Assembly (NCBI GenBank): GCA_959608885.1
Contig: CAUHSG010000006.1
Coordinates: 1 to 64,000 of the forward strand
Length of the DNA: 64,000 nt
From: an uncultured Coriobacteriia bacterium
Lineage (GTDB): Bacteria > Actinomycetota > Coriobacteriia > Coriobacteriales > QAMH01
Direction of reading: 5' to 3'
Shown here: in pieces, positions 16,542 to 24,734 of the stretch
Layout: each line of letters opens with the position of its first letter
How positions within the stretch are numbered: the first letter of the stretch is position 1
Made by a program: the position numbers and the translations under genes
The notes under the pieces: generated by a model
Told to the model about the DNA's origin: nothing
Database searches by the model: none
Seen by the model: only the letters and a program-made list of their open reading frames with translations

Positions 16542-17428
16542 GAGATGTCCTCAGCCTCCAAACCTAAGAGAACCGGACCAATTTTACAGATTATATCCTC
16601 AGGCATCACCGCCTGGACGCTCAATTCGCGCGCGGCGGCTCTGCCCGCACGGCCATGAGCAAACACGCCGAGCGTAGCCGCGTCAAGCGCATCGAGTCCT
16701 TGGGCGAGGAATGCCGCAATCATGCCGCCGAGCACATCACCTGTGCCGGCCTTGGCAAGCTCGGGGCCACCTTCGGCGACAGCGCGAAGGTCACCCACTG
16801 GCGTCGCGACAAGCGTCTCGGGCCCCTTGAGAACGACCGTGGCGCCATAAATACGCGCGAGCTCGAGCGCGTCCTCGTTACGGTTGATGAGCTTGCGACC
16901 CAGCAGGCGCGCGGCCTCGCCCTCGTGCGGCGTAAGGATGCGCGCATGGCATGCCGGCATCTCGAGTAGCGCATGATTGCGCGCGATGAGGTTGAGGGCA
17001 TCGGCATCGAAGACCATCGGGCGATCGTGCGGAAAGCTCGCCATGAAACGCTCGGCATCATCCGTCACCCCCATGCCCGGCCCGATGAGGATGACCTGGC
17101 TCCTTGCCAAATCCTCCTGCGCCTGAATGAGAGACGTCGAACACAGCGTGCCCTCGAGGCCCTGATCGCATGCCGAGACGGGAATCGAGACGAGGTGCGC
17201 ATGGGCGCACCTTGCAGCGTCGCGCGTCGTGACAAGACGTACATAGCCCGCCCCGCAACGTGCCGCCGCGTTAGCCGCCAAAATAGGCGCGCCTGGATAC
17301 GAAGCGCTGCCGCCGACGACACCCACAGTACCACGCGAGTACTTGTTCGCATCACGTGCTGGATACGGGATGAGCGCCTTGATGTCGCGCTCCCCGAGCA
17401 TCAATGCCAACGGCTCACTCATCGGCAT
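16538..17428 (-). CDS. nnrD: ADP/ATP-dependent NAD(P)H-hydrate dehydratase
   Basis: Repairs hydrated NAD(P)H. The 296-residue ribokinase-fold domain has the markers GVVGGSASYPGAPILAANAA, LIGPGMG, DADALN, ILTPHEGEAARL, VLKGPETLV and the C-terminal KAGTGDVLGGMIAAFLAQG. The epimerase half (NnrE), often fused in other bacteria, is absent here, so epimerisation must come from another gene. It overlaps acpS by 14 bases and alr by 4. Confidence 0.95.
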   Translation of the reverse strand: MPMSEPLALMLGERDIKALIPYPARDANKYSRGTVGVVGGSASYPGAPILAANAAARCGAGYVRLVTTRDAARCAHAHLVSIPVSACDQGLEGTLCSTSLIQAQEDLARSQVILIGPGMGVTDDAERFMASFPHDRPMVFDADALNLIARNHALLEMPACHARILTPHEGEAARLLGRKLINRNEDALELARIYGATVVLKGPETLVATPVGDLRAVAEGGPELAKAGTGDVLGGMIAAFLAQGLDALDAATLGVFAHGRAGRAAARELSVQAVMPEDIICKIGPVLLGLEAEDIS

Positions 17429-17954
17429 CGTCCGCTTCGTCGTGAGTCTGGTCGATGTCCTGCTCTAGGTCGTCCAGCATGTTGCGAAGCTCCCTGAAGC
17501 GCATCGCGAGTTCCTGCGCCGGCGTGACTTTTTCCTCGACGACAGGGCGCGTCGCAGCCGTGACCGCAATGGCATTTGCGACAGCGGTCTCGTTCGTACG
17601 AGAAAGCGACAGGGGAATCTCGAGGATACCGAGCGACTCGGCGATGTGCCGCGCACGCCCGTGCAGCAGTGCGAGCGGCTTGCCCTTCTCGTCGTGTGTC
17701 ACCTCGACATCGGTGAAAGCGATGCCCTCGGCAAAGCCCGTGCCCAAGGCCTTGAGGACGGCCTCCTTGGCGGCGAAGTGCGTGGCATAGCGCACGGCAG
17801 GACGATGGTGCCCCTCGCAGTAGGCGCGCTCGTCGTCGGTGAAGACGCGATACGCGAAGCGCGGGGAACGCTGGAGTATCTGCTCCATGCGCCCGATCTC
17901 GACAATATCCACCCCGAGTCCCGTCGTGGGCGACTCAGCTGCAGCAGCCGTCAT
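17415..17954 (-). CDS. acpS: Holo-[acyl-carrier-protein] synthase
   Basis: Transfers phosphopantetheine from CoA to acyl carrier protein. The Mg/CoA motif GVDIVEIGRM (Asp16) and the catalytic FAAKEAVLKALGTG are both present. The enzyme core (about 130 residues) is followed by an acidic, helical tail of about 40 residues (LRNMLDDLEQDIDQTHDEAD) that is not part of the standard fold. The ATG overlaps the glmS stop (ATGA), and the tail overlaps nnrD by 14 bases, so the tail may be an extension that grew into the neighbour. Confidence 0.93.
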   Translation of the reverse strand: MTAAAAESPTTGLGVDIVEIGRMEQILQRSPRFAYRVFTDDERAYCEGHHRPAVRYATHFAAKEAVLKALGTGFAEGIAFTDVEVTHDEKGKPLALLHGRARHIAESLGILEIPLSLSRTNETAVANAIAVTAATRPVVEEKVTPAQELAMRFRELRNMLDDLEQDIDQTHDEADDADE

Positions 17955-19783
17955 TCGACGGTCACCGACTTCGCGAGGTTGCGCGGTTTATCGACATCGC
18001 AACCACGTTCGAGCGCAATGTAGCGTGCGAAGAGCTGCAGCGGGACACTCGCCGTGATGGCCGTGCACCAGTCGGCGACGGGCGGAATGTAGAAGACGTA
18101 ATCGGCGACATCGGCGACTTCCTGGTCACCCTCGGTTGCCACGGCGACGACGCGCGAGCCGCGTGCGAGAATCTCCTGCACGTTGCTGAGCGTCTGCATG
18201 CGCGTGGGCGATTCAGTCACGACGGCGACGACGGGGACGTTCTCGTCGAGCAGTGCGATCGGACCATGCTTGAGCTCGCCAGCAGGATAGGCCTCGGCAT
18301 GCAGATAGCTGATCTCCTTGAGTTTGAGCGCCCCCTCCTTGCATATGGGAGAGCCGATGCCACGGCCCACGTACATGACCGAGTGAGCCTTTGCGACCTC
18401 TTTGGCCGCTTCCTCGATCACGGATGTGTCTTGCAAAATGTCCTCGATCTGGGAAGGCGTCTCGCGCAGCTCGTAATACAACGACTTGACCTGGCGCGTG
18501 GTGAGACGGCCTTTCTTCTGGCCGAGGAACATCGCGATGAGCGCGAGGCAGGAAATCTGGGCGAGAAACGACTTGGTCGCCGCAACCGAAATCTCCATGT
18601 TCGCCTTGACGTAGAGCGTCCCGTCGGATTCGCGCGTGATACGACTGCCCACGCAATTGGTGATGGCGAAGACGCGCGCGCCCTTGGAACGCGCGATGCG
18701 CACGGCTGCTAGCGTATCGGCAGTCTCTCCCGATTGCGAGATGGCGATGACGAGCGTCGATGACGAGACGATGGGATTGCGATAGCGAAATTCACTTGCT
18801 ACCTCGACCGTCGTCGGGATACGCGCCCAACGCTCGATGAGGTCGCGCGCCACGAGACCGGCATGATAACTCGTGCCGCAACCGATGATGTAGACGTTGT
18901 CGATGGCATCGATATCGTCATCGTCGAGCGCGAGGCTATCGAAGAGCACATAGCCGTTCTTGACGGCACCACTGATGGTATCGCGCACGGCACGAGGCTG
19001 TTCATGGATTTCCTTGAGCATGAAGTCGGGGAAGCCACCGCGCTCGGCGTTTTCGGCATCCCAATCGATATGTGTGGTCTCGAGCTCAACGGGCTTGCCC
19101 GGCGCGCTGAAATACTCGATACTCGTGGGCTTGAGCAACGCGAACTGGCCATCCTCCAGGAAAACGACGTCCCGCGTGAAATCCATGATGGCGACGATAT
19201 CGCTCGCCACGAGCGCCGCGGGCTCGTCGCCTTCGGAAAGGCCGACGACGATGGGGCTGTCCTTACGCGTCACCGCGATTTCGCCCGGATGGTCGGCGTG
19301 CATGACGGCCAGGCCGTACGCGCCCTGCAAATCATCGGTTGCGCGCGCGAGGGCCTCGATCAAATCGCCCTTGTAATACTTCTCGACAAGATGAGCGACG
19401 ATTTCGGTGTCCGTCTCGCTCTTGAAGACGTGACCTTCCGACTCGAGCAGGTCACGTAGTTGCACGAAATTCTCGATGATGCCGTTGTGCACAACGGCGA
19501 TCTTTCCCGAGCAATCCGAATGCGGATGGGCGTTGCCCTCGGTGGGGCGTCCGTGCGTTGCCCAGCGCGTATGGCCAATACCGCAAGTCGATGTGATATC
19601 CCAATCTTCAACCGCGTTGACGAGCTCTTCGACTTTGCCAACGCGACGCACGATGCTGATCTTATCGTTCGTCTCGACGGCGATGCCAGCCGAATCATAA
19701 CCGCGATACTCGAGCTTGCGCAGGCCTTCGAGCAGTATGTCGCGTACGGGGGCAGTGCCGGTATAGCCAACGATTCCGCACAT
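17951..19783 (-). CDS. glmS: Glutamine-fructose-6-phosphate aminotransferase
   Basis: The first committed enzyme of UDP-GlcNAc synthesis. It has 610 residues: an N-terminal glutaminase domain (Cys2 nucleophile in MCGIVGYTG) and two SIS sugar-isomerase domains (GCGTSYHAG; SQSGETADT; GRGIGSPICKEGALKLKE), ending DKPRNLAKSVTVE. It is the first gene of the nine-gene minus-strand run that extends to tsaB-tsaD. The 80-base upstream gap is too short and lacks the conserved parts for a glmS ribozyme. Confidence 0.97.
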   Translation of the reverse strand: MCGIVGYTGTAPVRDILLEGLRKLEYRGYDSAGIAVETNDKISIVRRVGKVEELVNAVEDWDITSTCGIGHTRWATHGRPTEGNAHPHSDCSGKIAVVHNGIIENFVQLRDLLESEGHVFKSETDTEIVAHLVEKYYKGDLIEALARATDDLQGAYGLAVMHADHPGEIAVTRKDSPIVVGLSEGDEPAALVASDIVAIMDFTRDVVFLEDGQFALLKPTSIEYFSAPGKPVELETTHIDWDAENAERGGFPDFMLKEIHEQPRAVRDTISGAVKNGYVLFDSLALDDDDIDAIDNVYIIGCGTSYHAGLVARDLIERWARIPTTVEVASEFRYRNPIVSSSTLVIAISQSGETADTLAAVRIARSKGARVFAITNCVGSRITRESDGTLYVKANMEISVAATKSFLAQISCLALIAMFLGQKKGRLTTRQVKSLYYELRETPSQIEDILQDTSVIEEAAKEVAKAHSVMYVGRGIGSPICKEGALKLKEISYLHAEAYPAGELKHGPIALLDENVPVVAVVTESPTRMQTLSNVQEILARGSRVVAVATEGDQEVADVADYVFYIPPVADWCTAITASVPLQLFARYIALERGCDVDKPRNLAKSVTVE

Positions 19784-19869
19784 GTAAAACCAGCCCTTTC
19801 AAGGTGAGTCTTAAAGTATAGATTCTATCAAAACCCCCTGTTCCTAGCCATAATTCAGAGCAGCTACAC

Positions 19870-19903
19870 AAAAGCCCCGCCGCCAGATGGCAACGGGGCT
19901 TTT
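19870..19903 (-). terminator. rplU-rpmA terminator
   Basis: AAAAGCCCCG (19870-19879) pairs with CGGGGCTTTT (19894-19903), 20 bases past the rpmA stop on the minus strand, and ends in CTTTTGTG. Confidence 0.85.
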
Positions 19904-19923
19904 CCTGCGTGATCAAACGATGT

Positions 19924-20175
19924 TTACGCCTGGGGAATCACGTGAACCTTACGCTTGAGACCCTTGGTGTACTTCACCGTGCCGGGAACCATCGCGAACA
20001 GGGTGTCGTCCTTGCCGCGACCGACGTTCTCGCCCGGATGGAAGTGCGTACCACGCTGACGGACGAGAATCTCGCCAGCATTGACGACCTGGCCGGCAAA
20101 ACGCTTGCAGCCGAGTCGCTGCGCGTGGGAATCGCGGCCGTTACGGCTGGATCCGAGGCCTTTCTTGTGTGCCAT
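19924..20175 (-). CDS. rpmA: 50S ribosomal protein L27
   Basis: An 83-residue ribosomal protein located near the peptidyl-transferase centre. It begins MAHKKGLGSSRNGRDS, without the cleavable N-terminal extension seen in Firmicutes L27, and contains GEILVRQRGTHFHPGENVGRG. It lies 19 bases behind rplU, the usual order. Confidence 0.98.
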   Translation of the reverse strand: MAHKKGLGSSRNGRDSHAQRLGCKRFAGQVVNAGEILVRQRGTHFHPGENVGRGKDDTLFAMVPGTVKYTKGLKRKVHVIPQA

Positions 20176-20194
20176 GCTACTTCAGCCCCCTTCG

Positions 20195-20761
20195 CTACTC
20201 TGCGCTCGTGATGAGCTCGATGATATCGGCTTTGCGAGCACCGCTTGGGAGCTTGATGTCATGCTCCTTGGCGTAATCCTTGAGCTCGGCAACCGTCATC
20301 TTGCTGAAATCGACACCCGCCACAGGCTGAGCAGCCTTCTTGGCCTCATCCTTGGCCGGCTTCTCGGTGACAGGCTTGGCGGCCTTTGCGGGCTTCTCGG
20401 CCTTAGCCGGCTTCTCGGCGGCGGCCTTCTTCGGCGCCGGAGCAGCAGCCTTGGTGCCGTTCACGTCGACGATGCAAAGGCGGGTAAGCTGCTGGCGATG
20501 ACCGCGCGTGCGCTTGTAGCCCTTGCGCTTCTTGAACTTGAAGACGATCTGCTTGTCGCCCTTGTGCTGGTCGAGAATCTCGGCCATGACCTTGGTCTTG
20601 GCAAGAGCGCCCGCATCCGTGATGACGTTTGAGCCGTCGTTGAGGAAGAGCACGTCGAGGGAGACCTTGTCGCCGGCCTCGCCTTCGATCTTCTCAACGT
20701 CGAGCACGTCGCCCGGCTTCACGGTGTACTGCTTGCCACCGGTTTTAACAATCGCGTACAT
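20195..20761 (-). CDS. rplU: 50S ribosomal protein L21 with C-terminal SAP-like extension
   Basis: Residues 1-100 are a normal L21 (MYAIVKTGGKQYTVKPGD; RGHRQQLTRLCIVDVNG). The other 88 residues are extra: a Lys/Ala/Pro-rich linker with repeated EKPAKA-like units, then a compact C-terminal stretch (MTVAELKDYAKEHDIKLPSG and KADIIELI) that looks like a SAP/Rho-N-type helical nucleic-acid-binding motif. ATG 20761 is chosen because AAAGG lies 7 bases before it; the ATG at 20776 has no ribosome site. The gene has its own promoter at 20844-20872. Confidence 0.93.
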   Translation of the reverse strand: MYAIVKTGGKQYTVKPGDVLDVEKIEGEAGDKVSLDVLFLNDGSNVITDAGALAKTKVMAEILDQHKGDKQIVFKFKKRKGYKRTRGHRQQLTRLCIVDVNGTKAAAPAPKKAAAEKPAKAEKPAKAAKPVTEKPAKDEAKKAAQPVAGVDFSKMTVAELKDYAKEHDIKLPSGARKADIIELITSAE

Positions 20762-20843
20762 GTGCGTGCCTTTCATTACTCATTGACATGCCCGTCACGT
20801 GCGGGAAAGGGAAAAGAACCGTCACGAGGGGGCAAACGCTAAT

Positions 20844-20872
20844 AGTCTACTAGCAGAACCCTGACGTGACAA
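20844..20872 (-). promoter_or_regulatory. Promoter of rplU-rpmA
   Basis: On the minus strand TTGTCA (20867-20872), a 17-base spacer and TAGACT (20844-20849) match the sigma-70 consensus well. The leader to the rplU ATG is about 75 bases and may hold autoregulatory structure, which I cannot identify. Confidence 0.75.
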
Positions 20873-20894
20873 GAAAAAATTTTGAAGGGAACAG

Positions 20895-21067
20895 GGAGCG
20901 GCTGGACGGCCACATGGGGGCATCTCGAGTAGATGCGCTGTTCGCACGATGCGGGTTTGCGAGGACTGTCTGAGCGTGCGGTCTGTGCACGCGAGTTCCG
21001 CAGTAGCTTCGAGCGAACAACGCATCGGGTACGAGAGCAAGCCCCCGTGTGGCCGTCCAGCCGCTCC
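20895..21067. repeat. Structured interspersed element, copy A
   Basis: A 173-bp element. The outer arms 20895-20921 and 21041-21067 pair at 26 of 27 positions. The second stem, 20932-20945 with 21013-21026, pairs at 13 of 14. The core (from TTTGCGAGGACTGTCTGAGC at 20956) contains hairpin GCGTGC/GCACGC (20974-20979/20987-20992) with a 7-base loop. The core is shared with the elements at 42113 and 47583; the arms are private. This copy lacks the TCCCTAAAGGGA hairpin of the other two. It lies just upstream of the rplU promoter. Confidence 0.85.
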
Positions 21068-21072
21068 GTAAT

Positions 21073-21744
21073 TTACGCTTCCCGCAGCTCCATCCGGGTG
21101 AGGCTCCTGACGGTAACCTGATCATCCATCAGCTCGCAAGCGGCGGCGGTGAACTTGTCGGGGCGCAGCGCCCCCTCGTTGCCTTGGAAAGTGGAGAAGC
21201 TGACCGTTGCGACATCGCCATCGGCAACCACATGCGGACCATCCACGAGCCTGCCCGCGAACTCGACGCGCTTGGTCGTCGTCTTACGTCCCTTGGTCTT
21301 CGTGACCTCGATGAAACCACGATCCACGAGCTGCTCGAACGCACGTGCCACATCATCGGCAGACGCCCGCTCGCACATGAGCTCGGCGCGCCATACGCTC
21401 ACCGGATACATGACGTCAATCGCATCATCGCCATGGGAGCAATACGCGCAGGCAATGGGCATGAGATTTTCGGGAGCCGCCGCTTGCAAAGCTGCGAGTG
21501 CCACATCGGGTGCGACGTATTCGCGCAAGCGCACGTCGAAGTACTCCGAGTGCGAGCCCGCCCCCACCGGCAACGCCGGTCCAAAGGCAATCTTCATGTG
21601 CGGGTTGAAGCCCTCGGTAATCGCGAAGGGCAGCCCGGCCCTACGTACGACACGCTCCATCGAGCGCACGGTCTCAAGATGCGACAAATACGCGAGCCTG
21701 CCCGTAATCTGGTATTTGACCCGTAAGCGGAATCCCTCGCTCAT
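21073..21744 (-). CDS. TIGR03936-type radical-SAM-associated protein (DUF2344)
   Basis: A 223-residue protein of the family always found beside or fused to TIGR03960-type radical SAM proteins. Markers are FRLRVKYQITGRLAYLSHLE near the start and ITEGFNPHMKIAFGPALPVG at about 42-61. Function is not established; links with ribosomal protein L27/L21 and RNase E/G genes are common, and here rplU-rpmA indeed follow directly. The start overlaps the stop of the radical SAM gene (ATGA), so the two are made together. Confidence 0.9.
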   Translation of the reverse strand: MSEGFRLRVKYQITGRLAYLSHLETVRSMERVVRRAGLPFAITEGFNPHMKIAFGPALPVGAGSHSEYFDVRLREYVAPDVALAALQAAAPENLMPIACAYCSHGDDAIDVMYPVSVWRAELMCERASADDVARAFEQLVDRGFIEVTKTKGRKTTTKRVEFAGRLVDGPHVVADGDVATVSFSTFQGNEGALRPDKFTAAACELMDDQVTVRSLTRMELREA

Positions 21745-23708
21745 GCACGCTCACCTCGCAAGACACGCGTGCCTTCGATGATGTTCGTCATGCCGAAAAG
21801 CGGGCACACCCCGCACTGCGAGCAACTCGCAAAGCTGCAATCGGGCGTCGTCTCGCCCGTACGGGCGCGTGCGCGCTCGGCACGCAGGAACTCCTCGCTC
21901 ACGCCTGCAGAAATGTGACTCCACGGCAGCGGAGCGCCCTCCTCGTACTCGCAGGTCGCACGCTGCATGATAGGGATACCGCACACGTCACCAGCCTGCT
22001 CCCAGGCGGCGAAGGTGAATTGCTCGGTCCAAGCATCGAAACGCGCGCCGCGACGCCATGCCTCTTCGATAAGCTCGGCGCATTCGCGTCCGCCACGTGC
22101 CAGCACGGCTTCGACATAGCTCGTGTCCGAATCGTGCCAATGCAAGTTGATACCCTTCTGAGGGAAGCTTGCGCGCAACACCTCGATACGGTGTGCAATT
22201 TCGGGAAGCGATATCTGACGATCCCATTGAAATGGCGTCATCGCCTTGGGAATGAACAACGCAACCGATACGTTGAGACGCACGTTGCGCGGCTCTCCTT
22301 CGGGGATGGCGTTTTTGGCAGCCGCATACACGCGGCGGCACAGTGTGCCAATGCCGGCGACATCCTCGTCCGTCTCGCCGGGCAAGCCAATCATGAAGTA
22401 GAGCTTGAACCCACGCCAACCAGCCTCGATGGCACCTGTCACCGCGCGCATCAGATCATCTTCGCTCACACCTTTGTTTATGCAATCACGCATGCGCTGG
22501 GTACCGGCTTCGGGGGCAAGCGTGAGACTTCCCTTCTTCTCACCGGCTGCAAGACGCGCGAGCTCGACACCCAGCGCATCGACACGCTGGCTCGGCAGGC
22601 TCACGCTCTTACCCGTCTGCGAGAAGCTGCGATTCAAGCGTCTGAGCATCTGCTCGATAGTCGAATGATCGGTCGACGAAAGCGAGGTGAGCGACACCTC
22701 GTCATAGCCCGTGGCGGCAAGGCCATCCATGACCGCCGTGATGATGGTGTCGGCGTTGCGTTCGCGCACGGGACGGTAGATCATGCCCGCTTGGCAGAAA
22801 CGACAGCCTCGGTTGCATCCGCGTAGTATCTCGATTGCGAGACGGTCGTGCACGAGCTCGCAGTACGGCACGATCTGGCGCGGCAAGGCGGGCAACGCAT
22901 CGAAGTCACGGATGATACGCTTTTCGACACGTGCGGGAACGCCCTCATCGCGCGGCACCACCGTCGTGTAACCGCGTGCGCCAGCCGCCAGGTGCCCATC
23001 GTCGATGGCATGCTCCGTCACATCGTAGAGGCTCGGAACGTAGACGCCCTCGATATGGGCGAGCTCCCGCAGAATCTGTGCACGCGATACGCCCTGCGTT
23101 TTGAGCTCGCGGTGCTTGAGCGCGACCTCCACATCGAGCTCCTCGCCTTCGCCCACGAAGATGAGATCGAAGAACGGCGCGAATGGCTCGGGGTTATACG
23201 CACAGGGACCGCCACCCATGACGAGCGGATCGTCCTCGCCGCGGTCTTCGGCATGCAAGGGGATGTCCGAGAGGTCGAGGAACTCGAGAACGTTCGTCGC
23301 ACAGAGCTCATGCGGCAAGGTGATACCCACGAAGTCAAAATCGCGCACTGGCGTATAGGTTTCGAGCGAGGCGAGCGGCAGCGCGTGCTCGCGCATGAGC
23401 GCGATCATGTCGACCCACGGCAGATAGGCGCGCTCACAATAAATGTGCTCGTTGGCGTTCAGGCAATCGTAGAGAATGGCAATGGCCTGGTTGGCCTGGC
23501 CAATCTCGTAGGTGTCCGGATACACGAGCACCGCATGGTAGTCGGCAGCCTCCTTTTCGGAAGGCGCAACGCTTCCCCATTCCTGACCCAGATAGCGCGA
23601 GGGCTTCTCGACACGGTCGAGCAGCGGAACGTAGCGTTGCCACAGATTGGATTCCTGCACGTTATCTACCACCAAGCTTTTTGAGATGCTAGACGTGCGC
23701 GGTCGCAT
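21741..23708 (-). CDS. TIGR03960-type B12-binding-like/radical SAM protein
   Basis: A 655-residue protein. An N-terminal cobalamin-binding-like domain (about 30-200; YPDTYEIGQANQAIAILYD) precedes a radical SAM domain whose cluster motif is CNRGCRFCQAG (CX3CX2C). The C-terminus has extra cysteines (CSFASCSQCGVCPLFG) that could bind a second cluster or zinc. The reaction is unknown. The start is uncertain: ATG 23708 overlaps the preceding gene by 20 bases and has only a weak ribosome site; a GTG or TTG within the next 17 codons is possible. It is coupled to the DUF2344 gene. Confidence 0.9.
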   Translation of the reverse strand: MRPRTSSISKSLVVDNVQESNLWQRYVPLLDRVEKPSRYLGQEWGSVAPSEKEAADYHAVLVYPDTYEIGQANQAIAILYDCLNANEHIYCERAYLPWVDMIALMREHALPLASLETYTPVRDFDFVGITLPHELCATNVLEFLDLSDIPLHAEDRGEDDPLVMGGGPCAYNPEPFAPFFDLIFVGEGEELDVEVALKHRELKTQGVSRAQILRELAHIEGVYVPSLYDVTEHAIDDGHLAAGARGYTTVVPRDEGVPARVEKRIIRDFDALPALPRQIVPYCELVHDRLAIEILRGCNRGCRFCQAGMIYRPVRERNADTIITAVMDGLAATGYDEVSLTSLSSTDHSTIEQMLRRLNRSFSQTGKSVSLPSQRVDALGVELARLAAGEKKGSLTLAPEAGTQRMRDCINKGVSEDDLMRAVTGAIEAGWRGFKLYFMIGLPGETDEDVAGIGTLCRRVYAAAKNAIPEGEPRNVRLNVSVALFIPKAMTPFQWDRQISLPEIAHRIEVLRASFPQKGINLHWHDSDTSYVEAVLARGGRECAELIEEAWRRGARFDAWTEQFTFAAWEQAGDVCGIPIMQRATCEYEEGAPLPWSHISAGVSEEFLRAERARARTGETTPDCSFASCSQCGVCPLFGMTNIIEGTRVLRGERA

Positions 23709-24711
23709 CGCTCACGACAGTGCCGACGAAGTCAGCGCCCTTGTCGACAATGGGAGCGGCCTTCTCCGCCGCCTTGGCGGCGACCTTGGAAAGCCCGTGA
23801 AGTTTGCCGTTTTCCTCGTAGTACTCGATTGCAGCAATGGCCATCGCCATCGTTCCCGATGCGGCAACGGCGGGCTTGATGGCCCAGCCCAACATGGGCG
23901 CACGCGCGACGAGCTGGCGCGCGACGGCGCGGCAGCCAAAACCGCCCGCCATCACGGCGAGTACCTCGCCGAGACGTTCCTTGCTCATCTCCTTGCCATA
24001 CACGGCAGCAATTTGAAGAACCATCTTGGCCTGGTTGAGCGCGATGAGCGGCATATCGGCACCCGGCACGAAGAAGACAAGCCCAATGGCGCCGTTTTGA
24101 ATGGTCGTCTGCTTAGCGAGCTCCACAGCGAGCGGGTGACGCAAAAAGGGAAAGGCGCGCGCAAGCGACAAGCGCTTATCAGGCACGTTCTGGACAATCC
24201 AAGTGCCGAGTTGCTCGAGCGGACGGGGCGCGGGGTCTTCGAGGTCGACGTCCACGAGATTCTCGAGATCGATGCCCCTTCCCACGCCGGGAGCCTTGGC
24301 AGTGCCGGTCACGGTGGGTGCAGAGTTTGCGGCAAGCGTCATATCCGCATATGCCTGCGCGGATTGCCTGTTGTTAGCGAAATAGGTCTTGCCGCGTTCG
24401 ATGACGACGACCGCGGGAACACCCTGCTCCTCGGCGGCATGTGCCACGTCACCCAGCAGCAACGAGTCGCCGCCGACAATGACAACGAGGTCGTTGTCCT
24501 TGGAAATCACGGGGACCTTGCTGTCGAGAACGGTATCCGTGACATGGGCATTGGAAGACACGTCGACGAAGGCAGCGATCACCTTGTCGATGAGGACGTT
24601 ACTTGCCGTCGGATCGAAGACGAGCTCGACACGCGAGGGCAAATCACGCTGTTGCCCGATGCTCGTAAGCGCACCCAGCAGCTTGTTTACATCAATTGGC
24701 ATGCTCGGCAT
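23689..24711 (-). CDS. DUF697/YcjF-like membrane-associated protein
   Basis: A 340-residue protein. The N-terminal half (about 1-150) has a Rossmann-like region without a P-loop (LVVIVGGDSLLLGDVAHAAE). The C-terminal half matches DUF697/YcjF-like proteins, with weakly hydrophobic helices (NGAIGLVFFVPGADMPLIAL; VAASGTMAMAIAAIEYY). Such proteins are often linked to Era-type GTPases, but no GTPase lies next to it. It is placed between rodA and the radical SAM gene. Function unknown. Confidence 0.7.
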   Translation of the reverse strand: MPSMPIDVNKLLGALTSIGQQRDLPSRVELVFDPTASNVLIDKVIAAFVDVSSNAHVTDTVLDSKVPVISKDNDLVVIVGGDSLLLGDVAHAAEEQGVPAVVVIERGKTYFANNRQSAQAYADMTLAANSAPTVTGTAKAPGVGRGIDLENLVDVDLEDPAPRPLEQLGTWIVQNVPDKRLSLARAFPFLRHPLAVELAKQTTIQNGAIGLVFFVPGADMPLIALNQAKMVLQIAAVYGKEMSKERLGEVLAVMAGGFGCRAVARQLVARAPMLGWAIKPAVAASGTMAMAIAAIEYYEENGKLHGLSKVAAKAAEKAAPIVDKGADFVGTVVSDATAHV

Positions 24712-24734
24712 AACGTGTCCGAACCTTTCTTTTC

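Noticed and set aside
19784..19870. glmS ribozyme upstream of glmS
   Set aside because: The gap is too short and lacks the conserved ribozyme core.
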